Assembly (NCBI GenBank): GCA_964406445.1
Contig: CAYORU010000007.1
Coordinates: 62,001-126,000 of the forward strand
Length of the DNA: 64,000 bases
Source of the DNA: SG8-30 sp964406445
GTDB taxonomy: Bacteria; Pseudomonadota; Gammaproteobacteria; Steroidobacterales; Steroidobacteraceae
Direction of reading: 5' to 3'
The notes beneath the pieces were generated by a model. That model saw nothing but the letters and a program-made list of their open reading frames with translations. It ran no database searches and was not told the origin of the DNA. The position numbers and the translations under genes are program-made. Positions 7,919 to 16,037 of this stretch are shown here, in pieces. The first letter of the stretch is position 1. The number at the start of each line of letters is the position of its first letter.

Positions 7919-8536
7919 ATGCGCTCCGTGCGCTCCATGATCGCCGTCGCCTGGCTTGGCCTGGTCCCGGTCGCCGCGACCGCGGCCGAGCCGCTGTTCC
8001 GCGTCGTCCCGCACGCCGGGCTGCGCGCGGGCGGCAGCTTCGAGGAGACCGGCACCGGGGCCGACCGCGACCTCGAGGAGGCCGGAAGCCTCGCGCTCGC
8101 GCTCGAGCTCGCGCACGGCCCCGGCAGCTGGTGGCAGCTGTGGTACTCGCGCCAGGCCTCGGAGATCGTCCAGCCGGGCGGCCGCCTGGACGTGGACGTC
8201 GAGGTGCTGCACGTGGGCGGCACCGCGCCGATCAGCGAGGGTTCGCGTATCTCGAGCTTCGTGTCCGGGGGCATCGGCGCGACGCGATTCTCTCCCGGCC
8301 GTTCGGGCTTCGACGACGAGACGCGCTTCTCCGTCTCGCTCGGCGCGGGTCTCGAGCTGCCGCTCGGCGAGCGCGTGGCGCTGCGGCTCGAGGCGCGCGG
8401 CTACCTGACGCTCATGGACTCCGACAGCGCGATCTTCTGCGAGAGCGGCGGGGCCGACGACTTCTGCGCCATCGTGGCTTCCGGCAGCTCGCTGCTGCAG
8501 TTCGAGCTGCTCGCCGGGCTCGCCTTCGGGTTCTGA
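7919..8536 (+). CDS. Outer-membrane beta-barrel protein
   Basis: 205 residues. The start at 7919 follows the ribosome site TGGAGGGG and gives a signal peptide ending in VAATAAEP; open codons upstream to 7751 lie antisense to the kinase start and are not used. The mature part alternates polar and hydrophobic residues in strand-like blocks and ends in LLAGLAFGF, with a terminal Phe as required for BAM-mediated outer-membrane assembly. Two Cys (FCESGGADDFC) sit in one predicted outer loop. This resembles 8-stranded OmpW/OmpA-like barrels, but the family is not pinned down. Divergent from the kinase gene. Confidence 0.75.
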   Translation: MRSVRSMIAVAWLGLVPVAATAAEPLFRVVPHAGLRAGGSFEETGTGADRDLEEAGSLALALELAHGPGSWWQLWYSRQASEIVQPGGRLDVDVEVLHVGGTAPISEGSRISSFVSGGIGATRFSPGRSGFDDETRFSVSLGAGLELPLGERVALRLEARGYLTLMDSDSAIFCESGGADDFCAIVASGSSLLQFELLAGLAFGF

Positions 8537-8563
8537 TGGCGTAGAGTAGGGCCGGGAGGGACC

Positions 8564-9643
8564 ATGGCCTACCGTCCCGTCTGCCGGCTGGACGCCGACC
8601 CGATCGACGTCGTGGGCGACGTCCACGGCCAGCTGCAGGCGCTCGAGCGGCTGCTGGAGTTGCTCGGCTACGACGACGCGGGCCGGCATCCCCAGGGCCG
8701 GCGGCTGGTCTTCGTCGGCGATCTCGGCGACCGCGGCCCCGACAGCCCCGGGGTGTTCGCGATCGCGATGCGTGCAGCGGCCAGCCACGGCGCGGTGTGC
8801 GTGCTGGGCAACCACGAGGTCCCCTTCGTGGATCCGGAAGAGGGCGACCGCCGCAAGGCCGGCAACGCCTGGTTCTTCGGCGGCGGGGACGCGCTCACGC
8901 GCGACGAGGCCGATTTCGGCCCCTTCCGGCGCGCCGACGCGGCGACGGCGGAGCGCATCCGGGCGTTCTGCCTCGAACTGCCGCTCGTGGTCGAGCACCC
9001 GGCGCTTCGTGTCGTGCATGCGTGCTGGGATCCGGCCAGCCTCGCGTTCATCGAGTCGATCGGCGCCGCGTCGAACGCCGCAGTCGTGCTCGCCTGCCGC
9101 GCGCGGGCCGCCGGGCACCTCGCGGCGGCGGGGCTCACGGCGCGCTACCCGGCGGCGCGGCAGGCGCTGGCGAGCCGGCGTCGCGATCCGGACTGGGCGC
9201 CCGATCACGGCGTGACCGTCGAGGAGCAGATCCTGATCGACGACCTCGTGCCGGGCGAGCACATCGAGCAGCGCGAGGACCCGCTCAAGCTGCTGACCGC
9301 CGGTCCCGAGCGACCCGCCGACGTGCCGCACTGGCTCGGACGCAAGTGGCGCTTCCTGGCGCGCGTGCCCTGGTGGGCGGAGGCGAGCCTCGAGCTGCCA
9401 ACGGTCTTTGGCCACTACTGGCGCCACCGCGAGCACAGGGCCTTCCAGCCCTACGACGAGCACGCCGCGCTGTTCGGCTCCGCGTCGGCCGGGGAGTGGC
9501 TCGGTCCGCGGCGCCAGGCGATGTGCATCGACTACCGCTGGCCAGGGGAGTGGAGCCGGCCGGCGCTCGCGGCGCTGCGGCCCGATCTCGGCGAACTCGT
9601 TTTCTGGGACGGCGAGCGGCGGCCGAGCCGGCCGGGCGACTGA
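8564..9643 (+). CDS. Calcineurin-like metallophosphoesterase
   Basis: 359 residues. The three N-terminal metal-binding motifs of the PPP-type superfamily are clear: VVGDVHGQ (about residue 12), FVGDLGDRGPDS (near 48) and LGNHEVPF (near 82). A later GHYW segment near 282 would supply C-terminal metal ligands. The organisation fits bacterial Ser/Thr-protein-phosphatase or diadenosine-tetraphosphatase-like enzymes (PrpE/ApaH relatives), which use two Mn/Fe ions. Substrate cannot be decided. A GGGAGGG ribosome site lies 5 bases before the ATG at 8564. It is followed 14 bases later by the HhH protein gene, possibly in one transcript. Confidence 0.88.
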   Translation: MAYRPVCRLDADPIDVVGDVHGQLQALERLLELLGYDDAGRHPQGRRLVFVGDLGDRGPDSPGVFAIAMRAAASHGAVCVLGNHEVPFVDPEEGDRRKAGNAWFFGGGDALTRDEADFGPFRRADAATAERIRAFCLELPLVVEHPALRVVHACWDPASLAFIESIGAASNAAVVLACRARAAGHLAAAGLTARYPAARQALASRRRDPDWAPDHGVTVEEQILIDDLVPGEHIEQREDPLKLLTAGPERPADVPHWLGRKWRFLARVPWWAEASLELPTVFGHYWRHREHRAFQPYDEHAALFGSASAGEWLGPRRQAMCIDYRWPGEWSRPALAALRPDLGELVFWDGERRPSRPGD

Positions 9644-9657
9644 GGACGGGCCGCGAC

Positions 9658-10521
9658 GTGGCGAGCCCTGTGCCTGCCCCGCGCAACGCGCAGGTCGCCG
9701 AGCGCCTCAGGCAGCTCGCCGACCTGCTGGCCAGCCAGCACGCCAATCCGTTCAGGGTGGGCGCCTACCGACGGGCCGCGGACACCGTCGCGGCGCTGCC
9801 GCGCGATGTCGGCGAGATCCACGCGGAGCGTGGCACCGACGGGCTGGAGGAACTGCCCGGTGTGGGGCGCTCGATCGCCTCGACCATCGCGGAGCTGGTG
9901 CGCACCGGCCGCGCGAGCCAGCTCGAGCGGCTGCGCGGCAGCCTCGATCCCGAGGCGCTGTTCACGACCGTGCCGGGCATCGGGCCGGCGCTCGCGCGGC
10001 GCATCCACGACGGCCTGCACGTCGACACGCTCGAGGCGCTCGAGGTCGCCGCGCACGACGGCTCGCTCGAGTCGCTGCCGGGGATAGGGCCGCGCCGCGC
10101 GGCGATGGTCCGCGCCGCGCTCGCCGCGCTGCTCGCGCGCGCTCGCCCGCCGCGCCCGGCGGGCGGCGACGCGGAGCCCGGCGTGGCGGAGCTGCTCGAC
10201 GTGGACCGCGAGTACCGCGAGGGCGCTGCGGCGGGCCGGCTGCCCACGATCGCGCCGCGGCGCTTCAATCCCGCCGGCGAGGCCTGGCTTCCGATCCTGC
10301 ACGCCGAGCGCGGGCCCTGGCAGTTCACCGCGCTGTTCTCGAACACCGCCCGCGCCCACGAACTCGGCCGCACCCGCGACTGGGTCGTGATCTACTTCGC
10401 GACGGACGGCGCGCACGAGGGCCAGCGGACCGTGGTGACCGAGACGACCGGCGCGCTTGCGGGCAGGCGCGTCGTGCGCGGCCTCGAGGCCGCCTGCCGG
10501 GAGCACTACCGGTCGAGGTAG
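9658..10521 (+). CDS. Helix-hairpin-helix DNA-binding protein, PolX-like N-terminus
   Basis: 287 residues from a GTG at 9658, chosen because it is the first in-frame start after the upstream stop and is followed by the family's N-terminal helix (NAQVAERLRQLADLLASQ). Residues about 1-80 resemble the 8-kDa domain of family X DNA polymerase (NPFRVGAYRRAA), followed by two HhH motifs (LPGVGRSIASTI near 65; VPGIGPALARRI near 105) and a third GIGPRRA. The polymerase palm and PHP domains are absent; the C-terminal half is a conserved domain of unknown role ending near REHYRSR. A role in DNA binding or repair is likely, but no catalysis can be claimed. The last 16 bases overlap the convergent aldo/keto reductase. 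Confidence 0.8.
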   Translation: MASPVPAPRNAQVAERLRQLADLLASQHANPFRVGAYRRAADTVAALPRDVGEIHAERGTDGLEELPGVGRSIASTIAELVRTGRASQLERLRGSLDPEALFTTVPGIGPALARRIHDGLHVDTLEALEVAAHDGSLESLPGIGPRRAAMVRAALAALLARARPPRPAGGDAEPGVAELLDVDREYREGAAAGRLPTIAPRRFNPAGEAWLPILHAERGPWQFTALFSNTARAHELGRTRDWVVIYFATDGAHEGQRTVVTETTGALAGRRVVRGLEAACREHYRSR

Positions 10522-11492
10522 CGCAGGTGTGCCGGCGAGTAGCGCTCGCCGGCGACGGCGCCCGGCGCGAACAGCTGCCCCAGCCGCGCGAGCGTGTCGG
10601 ACGGCAATTCGAGCGCCGCCGCCGCGACGTTCTCCTCGAGCCAGCGGCGGCGCTTGGTGCCGGGAATCGGCACGATGTCCTCGCCCTGCTGCAGCAGCCA
10701 GGCGAGCGCGACCTGCGCCGGCGTTGCGCCGAGTCCGTCCGCGATCGCGCCGAGCGACTCCACGAGGCGCAGGTTGTGGTCGAAGTTGCCGCCCTGGAAG
10801 CGCGGCAAGCCGGCGCGGAAGTCGCTGCGGTCGGAGTAGTCCTCCGCGCGGCGCGCCTTGCCCGCGAGGAAGGCGCGGCCGAGCGGCGAGTAGGGCACGA
10901 GCCCGATGCCGAGGCGCCGGCAGGCCGGCAGCACCGAAGACTCCAGGCCGCGCTCGAACAGCGAGTACTCGGACTGCAGGACGCTGATGGGGTGCACCGC
11001 CTGCGCCCGCCCGAGCGTGGCCGCGCTCGCCTCGGACAGGCCGAGGAAGCGGACCTTGCCCGCCTGCACCAGCGCCGCCATCGCGCCGACCGTCTCCTCG
11101 ATCGGCACGTCGGGATCGACGCGGTGCTGGTACAGCAGGTCGATGCGGTCGGTGCCGAGCCGCTCGAGCGAGGCTTCGCAGGCGCGGCGGACGTTCTCCG
11201 GGCGGCCGTCCAGGCCCTCGATGCGGCCGTCGACGATCCGGAACCCGAACTTGGTCGCGATGACCACGCGCTCGCGGTCGGCGCCGAGCGCGCGGGCGAG
11301 CAGCCGCTCGTTGGCGTAGGGTCCGTACACCTCGGCGGTGTCGAAGAAGGTCACGCCGAGGTCGAGGGCCCGGCGGATCGTCGCGATCGCCTCCCGCTCG
11401 TCGCTCGCGCCGTAAGCCCAGCTCATGCCCATGCAGCCGAGCCCGAGCGCGGAAACCTGCAAGCCCTGCCGGCCGAGGGATCTCTGCTGCAC
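10506..11492 (-). CDS. Aldo/keto reductase
   Basis: 328 residues from a GTG at 11490-11492 (MQQRSLGRQGLQVSALGLGC). The (beta/alpha)8 family signatures are present: GVTFFDTAEVYGPYANE (residues about 50-65, catalytic Asp and Tyr), IATKFGF with the catalytic Lys near 81, LYQHRVDPDVPIEE with the His near 123, and IPGTKRRRWLEEN near 280 in the NADPH-binding region. Closest in appearance to the AKR13/YajO-like group, which reduces aldehydes and ketones with NADPH. Physiological substrate unknown. Single gene; converges with the HhH-protein gene. Confidence 0.92.
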   Translation of the reverse strand: MQQRSLGRQGLQVSALGLGCMGMSWAYGASDEREAIATIRRALDLGVTFFDTAEVYGPYANERLLARALGADRERVVIATKFGFRIVDGRIEGLDGRPENVRRACEASLERLGTDRIDLLYQHRVDPDVPIEETVGAMAALVQAGKVRFLGLSEASAATLGRAQAVHPISVLQSEYSLFERGLESSVLPACRRLGIGLVPYSPLGRAFLAGKARRAEDYSDRSDFRAGLPRFQGGNFDHNLRLVESLGAIADGLGATPAQVALAWLLQQGEDIVPIPGTKRRRWLEENVAAAALELPSDTLARLGQLFAPGAVAGERYSPAHLRYLDR

Positions 11493-11538
11493 CTGTGGGC
11501 CTCCTGTCCGGGCGGGCCCCGAGTCTAGCCCCGCGGGC

Positions 11539-12522
11539 CTACCAGAGCACGCGCCGGCGGGTCAGCACCTGCAGCTCGCTGCGGCGGTAGTCGATGATCA
11601 GGGTGTCGAGCAGCCCCAGCACGTCCATGCCGATCATGAGCACCGGCTCGTCGAGGAAGCCCCACTGCCTGAAGATGTGCAGGTCCACGAAGGTGATGCG
11701 GCTGTTGCTGACCCTGAGGTCGCCGAGCCCGATCGGCGGCACCGCGATGTTCGGCCCGCGCTGCACGTCGCCCGTGACGCCGATGACGCCCTGCTCCTCC
11801 ACCGCGAGCTTCGAGCGCCAGGCGACGAGGGCCTCGCGAAGCGCCAGGTTGCCGATGGTCGTCTGCGCGCCGGTGTCGATCACCGCCTTGACCCGAAGCG
11901 GTCCGACCCGCGCGTCGGTGGTCAGCACGCGGCCGCGCGACAGCTCGACGGGGATCACGGCGAAGCCCGGCGGCGCGCGCTCCTTGCGCGACTTCGCGAT
12001 CTCGATGCGGTCCTTGCGGAACTCGATGGTGATGCGCTTGTCCTTGAGGCCCTCCGTGGCCAGCACGCCCTCTGCGCCACCGAAGGCGTCCTCGACGATC
12101 AGCAGTTGCGGGCGCTCCAGCAACAGGTCGCCCACCTCGAGCGTCTCGGCGCGGACCATCGCCACGCTGGCCGAGCCGGTGACCCCGTGCATGGTGACGC
12201 GGCTCTGCTCGTCGATGGCGATGCCGAGCCGCCTCGCCACCCGCTCGATGATCGCGGAGCGGCTGGCGCCGGTGTCGAGCACCAGCCTGAAGGGGCCCTC
12301 GCCGTTGATGTACACGGGCGCCCAGATCCGGCCGATGCGGTCGCGCAGCGTGGGCGCGACGTAGCGCGGCTCGGGCGCCGCCACCACGACCTCGGGCATC
12401 GACGGCGCGTCGGGCGGCCGGTGCTCGCCGGCCGGCGCGGCGGGTGGCTCGGCCGCGAGCACCGCGGCCGCGGCCAGCGCGCCGGCCGAGAGCAGCGCGG
12501 CCGTGCTCAGCGCTCCACGCAC
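11539..12522 (-). CDS. Exported retropepsin-like aspartyl protease family protein
   Basis: 327 residues from a GTG at 12520-12522, with a signal peptide (hydrophobic residues about 5-23). Two retropepsin-like halves are visible, each with its own active-site-type triad: LVLDTGASRSAI near residue 80 and VKAVIDTGAQTTIGN near 215, with a GMDVLG segment in the second half. A single chain can therefore form the usual two-Asp active site. Bacterial periplasmic members of this family are poorly characterised proteases. It overlaps the end of the upstream VOC gene by 16 bases, so the two are probably co-transcribed. Confidence 0.85.
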   Translation of the reverse strand: MRGALSTAALLSAGALAAAAVLAAEPPAAPAGEHRPPDAPSMPEVVVAAPEPRYVAPTLRDRIGRIWAPVYINGEGPFRLVLDTGASRSAIIERVARRLGIAIDEQSRVTMHGVTGSASVAMVRAETLEVGDLLLERPQLLIVEDAFGGAEGVLATEGLKDKRITIEFRKDRIEIAKSRKERAPPGFAVIPVELSRGRVLTTDARVGPLRVKAVIDTGAQTTIGNLALREALVAWRSKLAVEEQGVIGVTGDVQRGPNIAVPPIGLGDLRVSNSRITFVDLHIFRQWGFLDEPVLMIGMDVLGLLDTLIIDYRRSELQVLTRRRVLW

Positions 12523-13475
12523 TCGAACAGCTCGCCGCTCGGCCCGCGTACCAGCATCTCGCGGCAGGGGATGCCCGCGTCCACCGCGACGTGCTGGATC
12601 ACCGACTCGACCTGCCCGCCCGCGCGGCCGAGGCGCGCCGCGAGCGCCTCCAGGTTCGGGCAGCGGCAGGTGAGCAGCGCAAGCCCGTTCTGGCCCGGGC
12701 GCATCGGGTGGGAGAGCGGCCCGGTGGTCCGGTCGTAGAAGTGCACGAGCACGACCTTGCCCGAGGCCTGGCGGCGCTCCCGGTAGACGGCCATGTGCAC
12801 GCGGGTGCCTTCGGGCACGCCGAAGAGCCGGCAGGCGGCGTCACGATGCTCGCCGCGCAGCTCGACGTCGGTCGCCTCGTGGACCCAGCCGAGCGCCTCC
12901 TCGTAGAAGCGCCGCGAGGCGTCGAGGTCGCTGGTGACGATCGACACGGTCGCGACCTCGCCGAACTGGCCGGGCCCCGGCGTGGCGCGGCGGATGCCCG
13001 GCACGTGGCCATGCCCCACCATCACCAGCAGCCCGAGGCCGTCCGGCCCGCTGACGATCACTTCCTCGGTGTCGTTGCTGCCGATGTGGAAGCGCTCGGC
13101 GGCGCCGCGCGCCGCGCAGCCGGCCGCGCCCAGCGCCTCGATGGCCGCGGCGATCGGCGCGCCGGTGTAGAGGTCGAGCGCCTTCGGCCCGGCGTCCGTC
13201 GGCCGGTCGGGCGCGTCCGGACCGGCGTCGTCGCGCGTGACGGCGGCCGGCGCGCCGCGCCAGTGGGCCAGGCGCACGCGGCCGAAGGCGTGGCCGTCGC
13301 AGGACAAGGTCACGAGCCGCACGTCCTCGTGGACCGGCAGCCGCCACGCGGCCAGCAGGTTGACCGAGGCGCGCACGTCGAGATCGACGCGGTAGCCGAG
13401 CGTGTCGCGAAACAGCGCGACGGCCGCCGGCAGGTCGCGGACGCCGACGGTCACCGATTCGATGGCGGTCATCAT
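12507..13475 (-). CDS. Glyoxalase/bleomycin-resistance (VOC) protein, two-domain
   Basis: 322 residues from the first of two adjacent ATGs (13473-13475, then 13470-13472), beginning MMTAIESVTVGVRDL. Two beta-alpha-beta-beta-beta modules are recognisable: residues about 1-125 and about 150-290, the second beginning VATVSIVTSDLDASRRFYEEALG. The family binds a divalent metal and includes glyoxalase I, extradiol dioxygenases and resistance proteins; ligand residues cannot be assigned with confidence, so no reaction is claimed. The open frame continues upstream to 14,144 antisense to msrA; that extension is rejected. Divergent from msrA with a 102-base gap. Confidence 0.8.
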   Translation of the reverse strand: MMTAIESVTVGVRDLPAAVALFRDTLGYRVDLDVRASVNLLAAWRLPVHEDVRLVTLSCDGHAFGRVRLAHWRGAPAAVTRDDAGPDAPDRPTDAGPKALDLYTGAPIAAAIEALGAAGCAARGAAERFHIGSNDTEEVIVSGPDGLGLLVMVGHGHVPGIRRATPGPGQFGEVATVSIVTSDLDASRRFYEEALGWVHEATDVELRGEHRDAACRLFGVPEGTRVHMAVYRERRQASGKVVLVHFYDRTTGPLSHPMRPGQNGLALLTCRCPNLEALAARLGRAGGQVESVIQHVAVDAGIPCREMLVRGPSGELFECVER

Positions 13476-13577
13476 GGGGCGCGAAGGATACCCCGCGCCG
13501 GAAACGCGTGGAATCGGGAACTGGCGCAGCGTCGAAGCGTCTCTTAGTCTAGCCGCAGGAAAAGCAGGAGGGTTCCC

Positions 13578-14234
13578 ATGGCGCGCGCAGGCAGGAAGAT
13601 GACGATGCCCGTTCCCGAGGAAGTGCTGCCAGGCCGCCTCACCCCGATGCGCGTGCTGGCGCGCCACCACGTCAACGGCGAGCCGATCGAGCCGCCGTTT
13701 CCGGCGGGCCTGGAGGAAGCCGTCTTCGCCCTGGGCTGCTTCTGGGGCGCCGAACGTCGCTTCTGGCAGCAGCCGGGCGTGCACGTCACGGCAGTGGGCT
13801 ACGCGGGCGGCCAGACGCCGAATCCGACCTACGAGGAGGTCTGCAGCGGCCTCACGGGACATGCGGAGGTGGTTCGCGTCGTCTTCGACCCGCAGAAGAC
13901 GAGCTACGAGAAGCTGCTGAAGGTGTTCTGGGAGTCGCACGACCCGACCCAGGGCATGCGCCAGGGCAACGACGTCGGGACCCAGTACCGGTCGGCCATC
14001 TACACGACGTCGGAGGCGCAGCACGAGGCGGCTATGGCGTCCCGCGAGGCCTACCAGGCGGCGCTCGATCGCTCGGGGCATCGTGGTCGGATCACCACCG
14101 AGATCGAGCCGGCCGGCGACTTCTTCTACGCCGAGGACGGCCACCAGCAGTACCTGTCGAAGAACCCGGGCGGCTACTGCGGACTCGGCGGCACCGGCGT
14201 GAGCTGCCCCGTGGGAATCGCCGCGGCCGGCTGA
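13578..14234 (+). CDS. msrA: Peptide-methionine (S)-S-oxide reductase
   Basis: 218 residues. The MsrA active-site motif GCFWGAERRFW (Cys near residue 53) is intact, followed by VGYAGGQTPNPTYEEVCSG and GHAEVV, and by the C-terminal FYAEDGHQQYLSKNPGGYCG segment with a resolving Cys. MsrA reduces the S epimer of methionine sulfoxide in proteins with thioredoxin. The start at 13,578 is preceded by an AGGAGGG ribosome site at about 13,567-13,573. The N-terminal 45 residues before the catalytic domain carry no obvious signal peptide, so a cytoplasmic enzyme is expected. Confidence 0.96.
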   Translation: MARAGRKMTMPVPEEVLPGRLTPMRVLARHHVNGEPIEPPFPAGLEEAVFALGCFWGAERRFWQQPGVHVTAVGYAGGQTPNPTYEEVCSGLTGHAEVVRVVFDPQKTSYEKLLKVFWESHDPTQGMRQGNDVGTQYRSAIYTTSEAQHEAAMASREAYQAALDRSGHRGRITTEIEPAGDFFYAEDGHQQYLSKNPGGYCGLGGTGVSCPVGIAAAG

Positions 14235-14244
14235 GGCGCGCCCG

Positions 14245-15054
14245 TCAGGCCGGCGGGTCGTCCTTGCGCCGGCTGACGTGGTCGATCATCGGCACTCGCA
14301 CCTCGAGGCGCCGGGCGGCCTCGGAGCACTGCTCCGCACCCTTCAGGAACGGATTCGGCACGCGCGCACCGCCAGAGTTCTCGCGGTTCGCCAGCAGTCC
14401 GCCCAGGTACTGGTAGACCGGCGTCGGGAACAGCGCCTGGGTGATGATGCCGGTGAACTCGCGCGGGTCCACTCCGGCGGCGTGCACGAGCGCCGTGGTG
14501 TCGCGCAGGCTCTCGACGACGGACGCCATCAGGAAGTTGCCCGCCGACTTCACCACGTTGGCGGCCGGCGCGTCCTCCGACAGCACGTCCACGCGGCCCA
14601 GGGTGGCGAGCACCGGCCGTGCCCGCTGCACCGCCGCCTGCGGTCCCGCGACCGGGATCACGAGGCGCCCGCCCTGGGCGGCCTCAGGCGGGCCGAACAT
14701 CGGCGCCGAGACGTAGGCCTGGCCCACCTTGGCATGCGAATCGGCGAGGCGGCGCGCCAGGCCGTCGCCGATGCTGCTCATGCACACGTGGATGAGGCCC
14801 GGGACGCCCGAGGAGACCAGCCGGCCCTGGGCGTCGAAGATCACGGACTCGACCGCCGCGTCGTCGCTCACCGCGGTGATCACGATCTCCGCCTGGCAGG
14901 CCTCCGTGGGGCTCCCGACCAGGACCGCGCCCGGCGGCAACGCGTCGGGCCGCGGCCGCGTGCGGTTCCACACGAGCAGCTCGTGCCCGGCGCCCGCCAG
15001 GCGGCGCGCCATCGGCCGCCCCATCGTCCCGAGGCCAATCAGTCCGACTTTCAT
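14245..15054 (-). CDS. 3-hydroxyisobutyrate dehydrogenase-like NAD(P) enzyme, short C-terminus
   Basis: 269 residues beginning with the Rossmann motif VGLIGLGTMGRPMARRL. Family signatures follow: VSAPMFGPPEAAQGG (substrate-binding region, near 117) and the catalytic-Lys segment NVVKSAGNFLMAS (near 172). Beta-hydroxyacid dehydrogenases of this group oxidise 3-hydroxyisobutyrate, tartronate semialdehyde or related compounds. The usual length is about 285-300; here the chain ends some 20-30 residues early (ending HVSRRKDDPPA), lacking the last helix, which could affect the active site. This may be lineage-specific or reflect an old frameshift. It converges with msrA, the stops being 10 bases apart. 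Confidence 0.85.
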   Translation of the reverse strand: MKVGLIGLGTMGRPMARRLAGAGHELLVWNRTRPRPDALPPGAVLVGSPTEACQAEIVITAVSDDAAVESVIFDAQGRLVSSGVPGLIHVCMSSIGDGLARRLADSHAKVGQAYVSAPMFGPPEAAQGGRLVIPVAGPQAAVQRARPVLATLGRVDVLSEDAPAANVVKSAGNFLMASVVESLRDTTALVHAAGVDPREFTGIITQALFPTPVYQYLGGLLANRENSGGARVPNPFLKGAEQCSEAARRLEVRVPMIDHVSRRKDDPPA

Positions 15055-15091
15055 GGCGCCTCCTCGGGCGCGCGTTGGAGGGCGACGGCGT

Positions 15092-15892
15092 TCAGCGCGG
15101 CTCCTCGCCGGGCTTCGGGTCCGCCATCGGGAAGGTCTGCGCGCCGCCTGCCGGCTCGTTCGCGGCGGCCGGCGCAGGCGCGGCGGCGGGCCGCGGCGCA
15201 GGAGCCGCGCCCGCGGTGGTGAGTCGCGCGACTTCGGCGATCAGCGCCGGCGCCGGCGCCGGGGCGAGCGGGGCATCGGGCGCGAGCACGTCGGAGCCGA
15301 GGATGCCGCGCTTGCCGTAGAAGCGCTCGTTGGCGCGCTTGCGAACGAACAGGTAGCTGCCCTCGAGCGACACCCCGGCGAACAGGCCCGCGCTGCGCGA
15401 GTACGAATACACCTCGGCCGCCAGCGTGACGTCGGTCGCGGCGGTCGCCGAGCGCCCGACCGGGCCGGCGACCGCCGCCGCGTCTGCGCCGAGCGTGAGC
15501 TTGCCGTCGGCCACGCCTTCCACGCTGCGGCGCGTGGTGAACACGAACACCATGTCGGTCGCCTGGATTCCGAACTGCCAGCCGACGCTGCCGGCGCCGA
15601 TGCCGATGAACAGGGGGTTGCTCCAGCGCCCGTCCTTCTGGCGCACCAGCATCACGCCGGTGCCGCCGCGTCCGCCGAAGATCACGCCCGCCTTGACCAC
15701 CTCGGGCAGGATCGCGATCCCCTCGGCGCGTTGCAGCAGCCAGTCGGGGACGCGCAGGTCTGGAATCGCCTGCAGCTCGGTCAGCACCTCGCGCGACCGG
15801 TCGATGGTCTGCTGCTCGCGGGTGTCCGCCAGCGCGGGCGCGGCGGCCACCCACGCGGCGAGTAGGAGGGGGGTCGTGAAGCTCAGTCGCAT
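15092..15892 (-). CDS. SYLF-domain (Ysc84/DUF500) lipid-binding protein
   Basis: 266 residues from the ATG at 15890-15892, which gives a signal peptide (MRLSFTTPLLLAAWVAAAPALA); upstream in-frame codons to 15,976 are less likely. The SYLF domain spans about residues 35-190 and shows AEGIAILPEVVKAGVIFGGRGGTGVML, here split as AEGIAILPEVVKAG and FGGRGGTGVML, plus GWQFGIQATD and VYSYSRSAGLFAGVSLEG. In eukaryotes this domain binds phosphoinositides and actin; bacterial members are exported and of uncertain role. The C-terminal 65 residues are Ala/Pro-rich and probably disordered. Divergent from the ApbE gene. Confidence 0.88.
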   Translation of the reverse strand: MRLSFTTPLLLAAWVAAAPALADTREQQTIDRSREVLTELQAIPDLRVPDWLLQRAEGIAILPEVVKAGVIFGGRGGTGVMLVRQKDGRWSNPLFIGIGAGSVGWQFGIQATDMVFVFTTRRSVEGVADGKLTLGADAAAVAGPVGRSATAATDVTLAAEVYSYSRSAGLFAGVSLEGSYLFVRKRANERFYGKRGILGSDVLAPDAPLAPAPAPALIAEVARLTTAGAAPAPRPAAAPAPAAANEPAGGAQTFPMADPKPGEEPR

Positions 15893-16037
15893 GAGGTTTT
15901 CCTCGCTGTTCGAGTCCCGCGTCGGAAGGGGGACCACCCGGCGGGCCGCGAGTTCCGCCCGCGGCAGCTGCGCCAAGTGTAGCCGGTTGCCGACGGCGCG
16001 CGAACCCGCAGGAGCTCGGCGCGGCTATCATCGGGCG

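Noticed and set aside
7169..9463. 764-residue frame antisense to the metallophosphoesterase and other genes
   Set aside because: It crosses four recognisable genes and the heptamer array and has no protein-like motif.
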